Positions 5,903 through 6,729 of a DNA stretch of 6,729 nt are shown piece by piece. Every line of letters begins with the position of its first letter. Position 1 is the first letter of the stretch. This DNA comes from Gammaproteobacteria bacterium (GTDB lineage Bacteria; Pseudomonadota; Gammaproteobacteria; Tenderiales; Tenderiaceae): assembly GCA_027001525.1 (NCBI GenBank), contig JALTMR010000162.1, positions 1 to 6,729 of the forward strand, read 5' to 3'. Both the position numbers and the translations under genes were made by a program. The notes under the pieces were generated by a model, which searched no databases, was not told the DNA's origin, and was given only the letters and a program-made list of their open reading frames with translations.

Positions 5903-6729
5903 TCATGCGGCAACCGGCCACAGCATACTTCTATCATAGATCTGATCCGGCGTCTGCCGATCCAGGCTCTGATGCTTGCGCTCCCGATTGTAGAACTGGA
6001 AATAATTTCCAATACCCATCCGGGCTTGTGCAACCGTGTCGATCGCCTTGAGGTAGATCTCCTCGTATTTCAGGCTGCGCCACAGACGTTCGACAAACAC
6101 ATTGTCCACCCAACGGTCTTTGCCGTTCATACTGATCTGGATGCCTGCCTCCTTGCGCACGCCGGTGAAGGCGTCACTGGTAAATTGGCTACCTTGATCC
6201 GTATTGAATATCTCGGGCGTGCCATAGCGGCTGATAGCCTCCTCCAGCGCCTCCACACAAAAGTCGGCATCCATGCTGTTGGAGAGCCGTCAGGACAGGA
6301 CCTTGCGGCTGTACCAGTCCATGATAGCCACAACATACATAACGCCCTTGGCCATCGGGATATACGTCAGATCCGTCGCCCACACCTGGTTCGGTCGGTC
6401 TATCGTCAACCCCTTCAGCAGGTAGGGGTAGATCTTGTACCCCTTGCCCGGCCGACTGGTATTGCGCTTCGGATACAGTGCCATGATGCCCATCTGCCGC
6501 ATCAGACGCTGTACTCGCTTGCGGTTCACCGGATATCCCAGATCCTGCAAATCATCCCGTATCCGGCGGCTGCCGTAGAACGGGCGTTTGAGATGGATCT
6601 CATCGATCAGCCGCATCAGCTCCAGGTCTTCATCAGAAACCCCTTTCGGCGGGTAATACACGGTGGAGCGATTGAGATCCAGTAACTGACACTGGCGGCT
6701 CACAGGCAATGAATGCGTCCGGTCAATCA
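5903..6729 (-). pseudogene. IS3-family transposase OrfB, interrupted by one in-frame stop; 5' end cut by window
   Basis: This is the DDE integrase-core (rve) transposase of an IS3-family element. The N-terminal part has the HTH_21-like region (LPVSRQCQLLDLNRSTVYY, then FYGSRRIRDDL). The catalytic triad is complete: D in WATDLTY (codon 6371-6373), D in FNTDQGSQFTS (6197-6199) and E in FVERLWRSLKYEE (6089-6091), with exactly 35 residues between the second D and E, the family spacing. A TGA at 6290-6292 lies between the first and second D, in the same frame on both sides (VLS-stop-RLSNSMDADF), where relatives have tryptophan (TGG). This is a nonsense change, not a frameshift, and should inactivate the protein. 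The frame continues upstream of the TTG at 6709 to the window edge, so the true start is at or beyond the edge, either a start near 6730 or an OrfA-OrfB frameshift fusion. Confidence 0.9.

Larger units (their letters stand above)
5843..6729 (-). mobile_element. IS3-family insertion sequence, partial (3' end of element)
   Basis: One end of an IS3-family element, with the transposase orfB reading toward the tRNA scar. The outer end is placed at 5843, where TGGACCCCG begins: IS3 elements end in 5'-TG, and orfB stops about 40 bases inside. The other end, and any orfA, lie beyond the window, so neither the partner inverted repeat nor a target duplication can be verified. Confidence 0.8.

Noticed and set aside
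5785..6033. Minus-strand 82-codon frame over the IS boundary
   Set aside because: It overlaps the transposase in another frame and crosses the IS terminus, so it is a shadow.
6275..6292. Frameshift in the transposase
   Set aside because: Codon-by-codon reading shows both parts in the same frame, separated only by TGA in place of TGG, so this is a nonsense mutation.
1..6729. CRISPR array, toxin-antitoxin, defence genes or retron
   Set aside because: No regularly spaced repeats and no such protein families were seen on either strand. The accessory part of the window holds only the IS and the short junction DNA.

Overview
The window carries a conserved gammaproteobacterial housekeeping block, read entirely on the minus strand, followed at the high-coordinate end by a mobile-element boundary. 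In transcription order (right to left) the block is miaA, hfq, hflX, hflK, hflC, a small DUF2065 membrane protein gene, and the 5' end of hisZ. The hfq-hflX-hflK-hflC order and the protein sequences are typical of Gammaproteobacteria. A hisZ gene after the DUF2065 gene argues against Enterobacterales, which lack hisZ, and fits Pseudomonas-, Cellvibrio- or Oceanospirillales-like lineages. Genus cannot be decided from this window.

Layout by region: 1-286, hisZ N-terminal part (GTG start). 313-498, DUF2065 gene. 509-544, a strong Rho-independent terminator directly in front of the DUF2065 ribosome binding site. 601-1485 and 1485-2732, hflC and hflK, overlapping by one base. 2796-2824, a well-formed sigma70-like promoter just after hflX. 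2832-4193, hflX. 4210-4458, hfq. 4587-5531, miaA, which lacks an ATG at the expected place. 5634-5692, the 3' 59 bases of a tRNA-Ser(UGA) gene without its 5' half. 5693-5842, an AT-rich stretch with a short direct repeat. 5843 to the window end, one end of an IS3-family insertion sequence whose transposase gene carries a single in-frame TGA.

The left block joins RNA and membrane-protein quality control: MiaA isopentenylates A37 of tRNAs reading UNN codons, Hfq is the sRNA chaperone, HflX is a ribosome-splitting GTPase, and HflK/HflC form the membrane cage around the FtsH protease. The right end looks like an integration junction. An element appears to have entered a tRNA-Ser(UGA) gene upstream of miaA, crossing over at the anticodon loop and leaving the original 3' half beside miaA, and an IS3-family element then landed in the incoming DNA. 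mutL, the usual upstream neighbour of miaA in this group, is absent from the visible side. I see no convincing undescribed system. The most informative parts are the tRNA scar beside a gene whose enzyme should modify that same tRNA, and the regulatory sites around hflKC and DUF2065.
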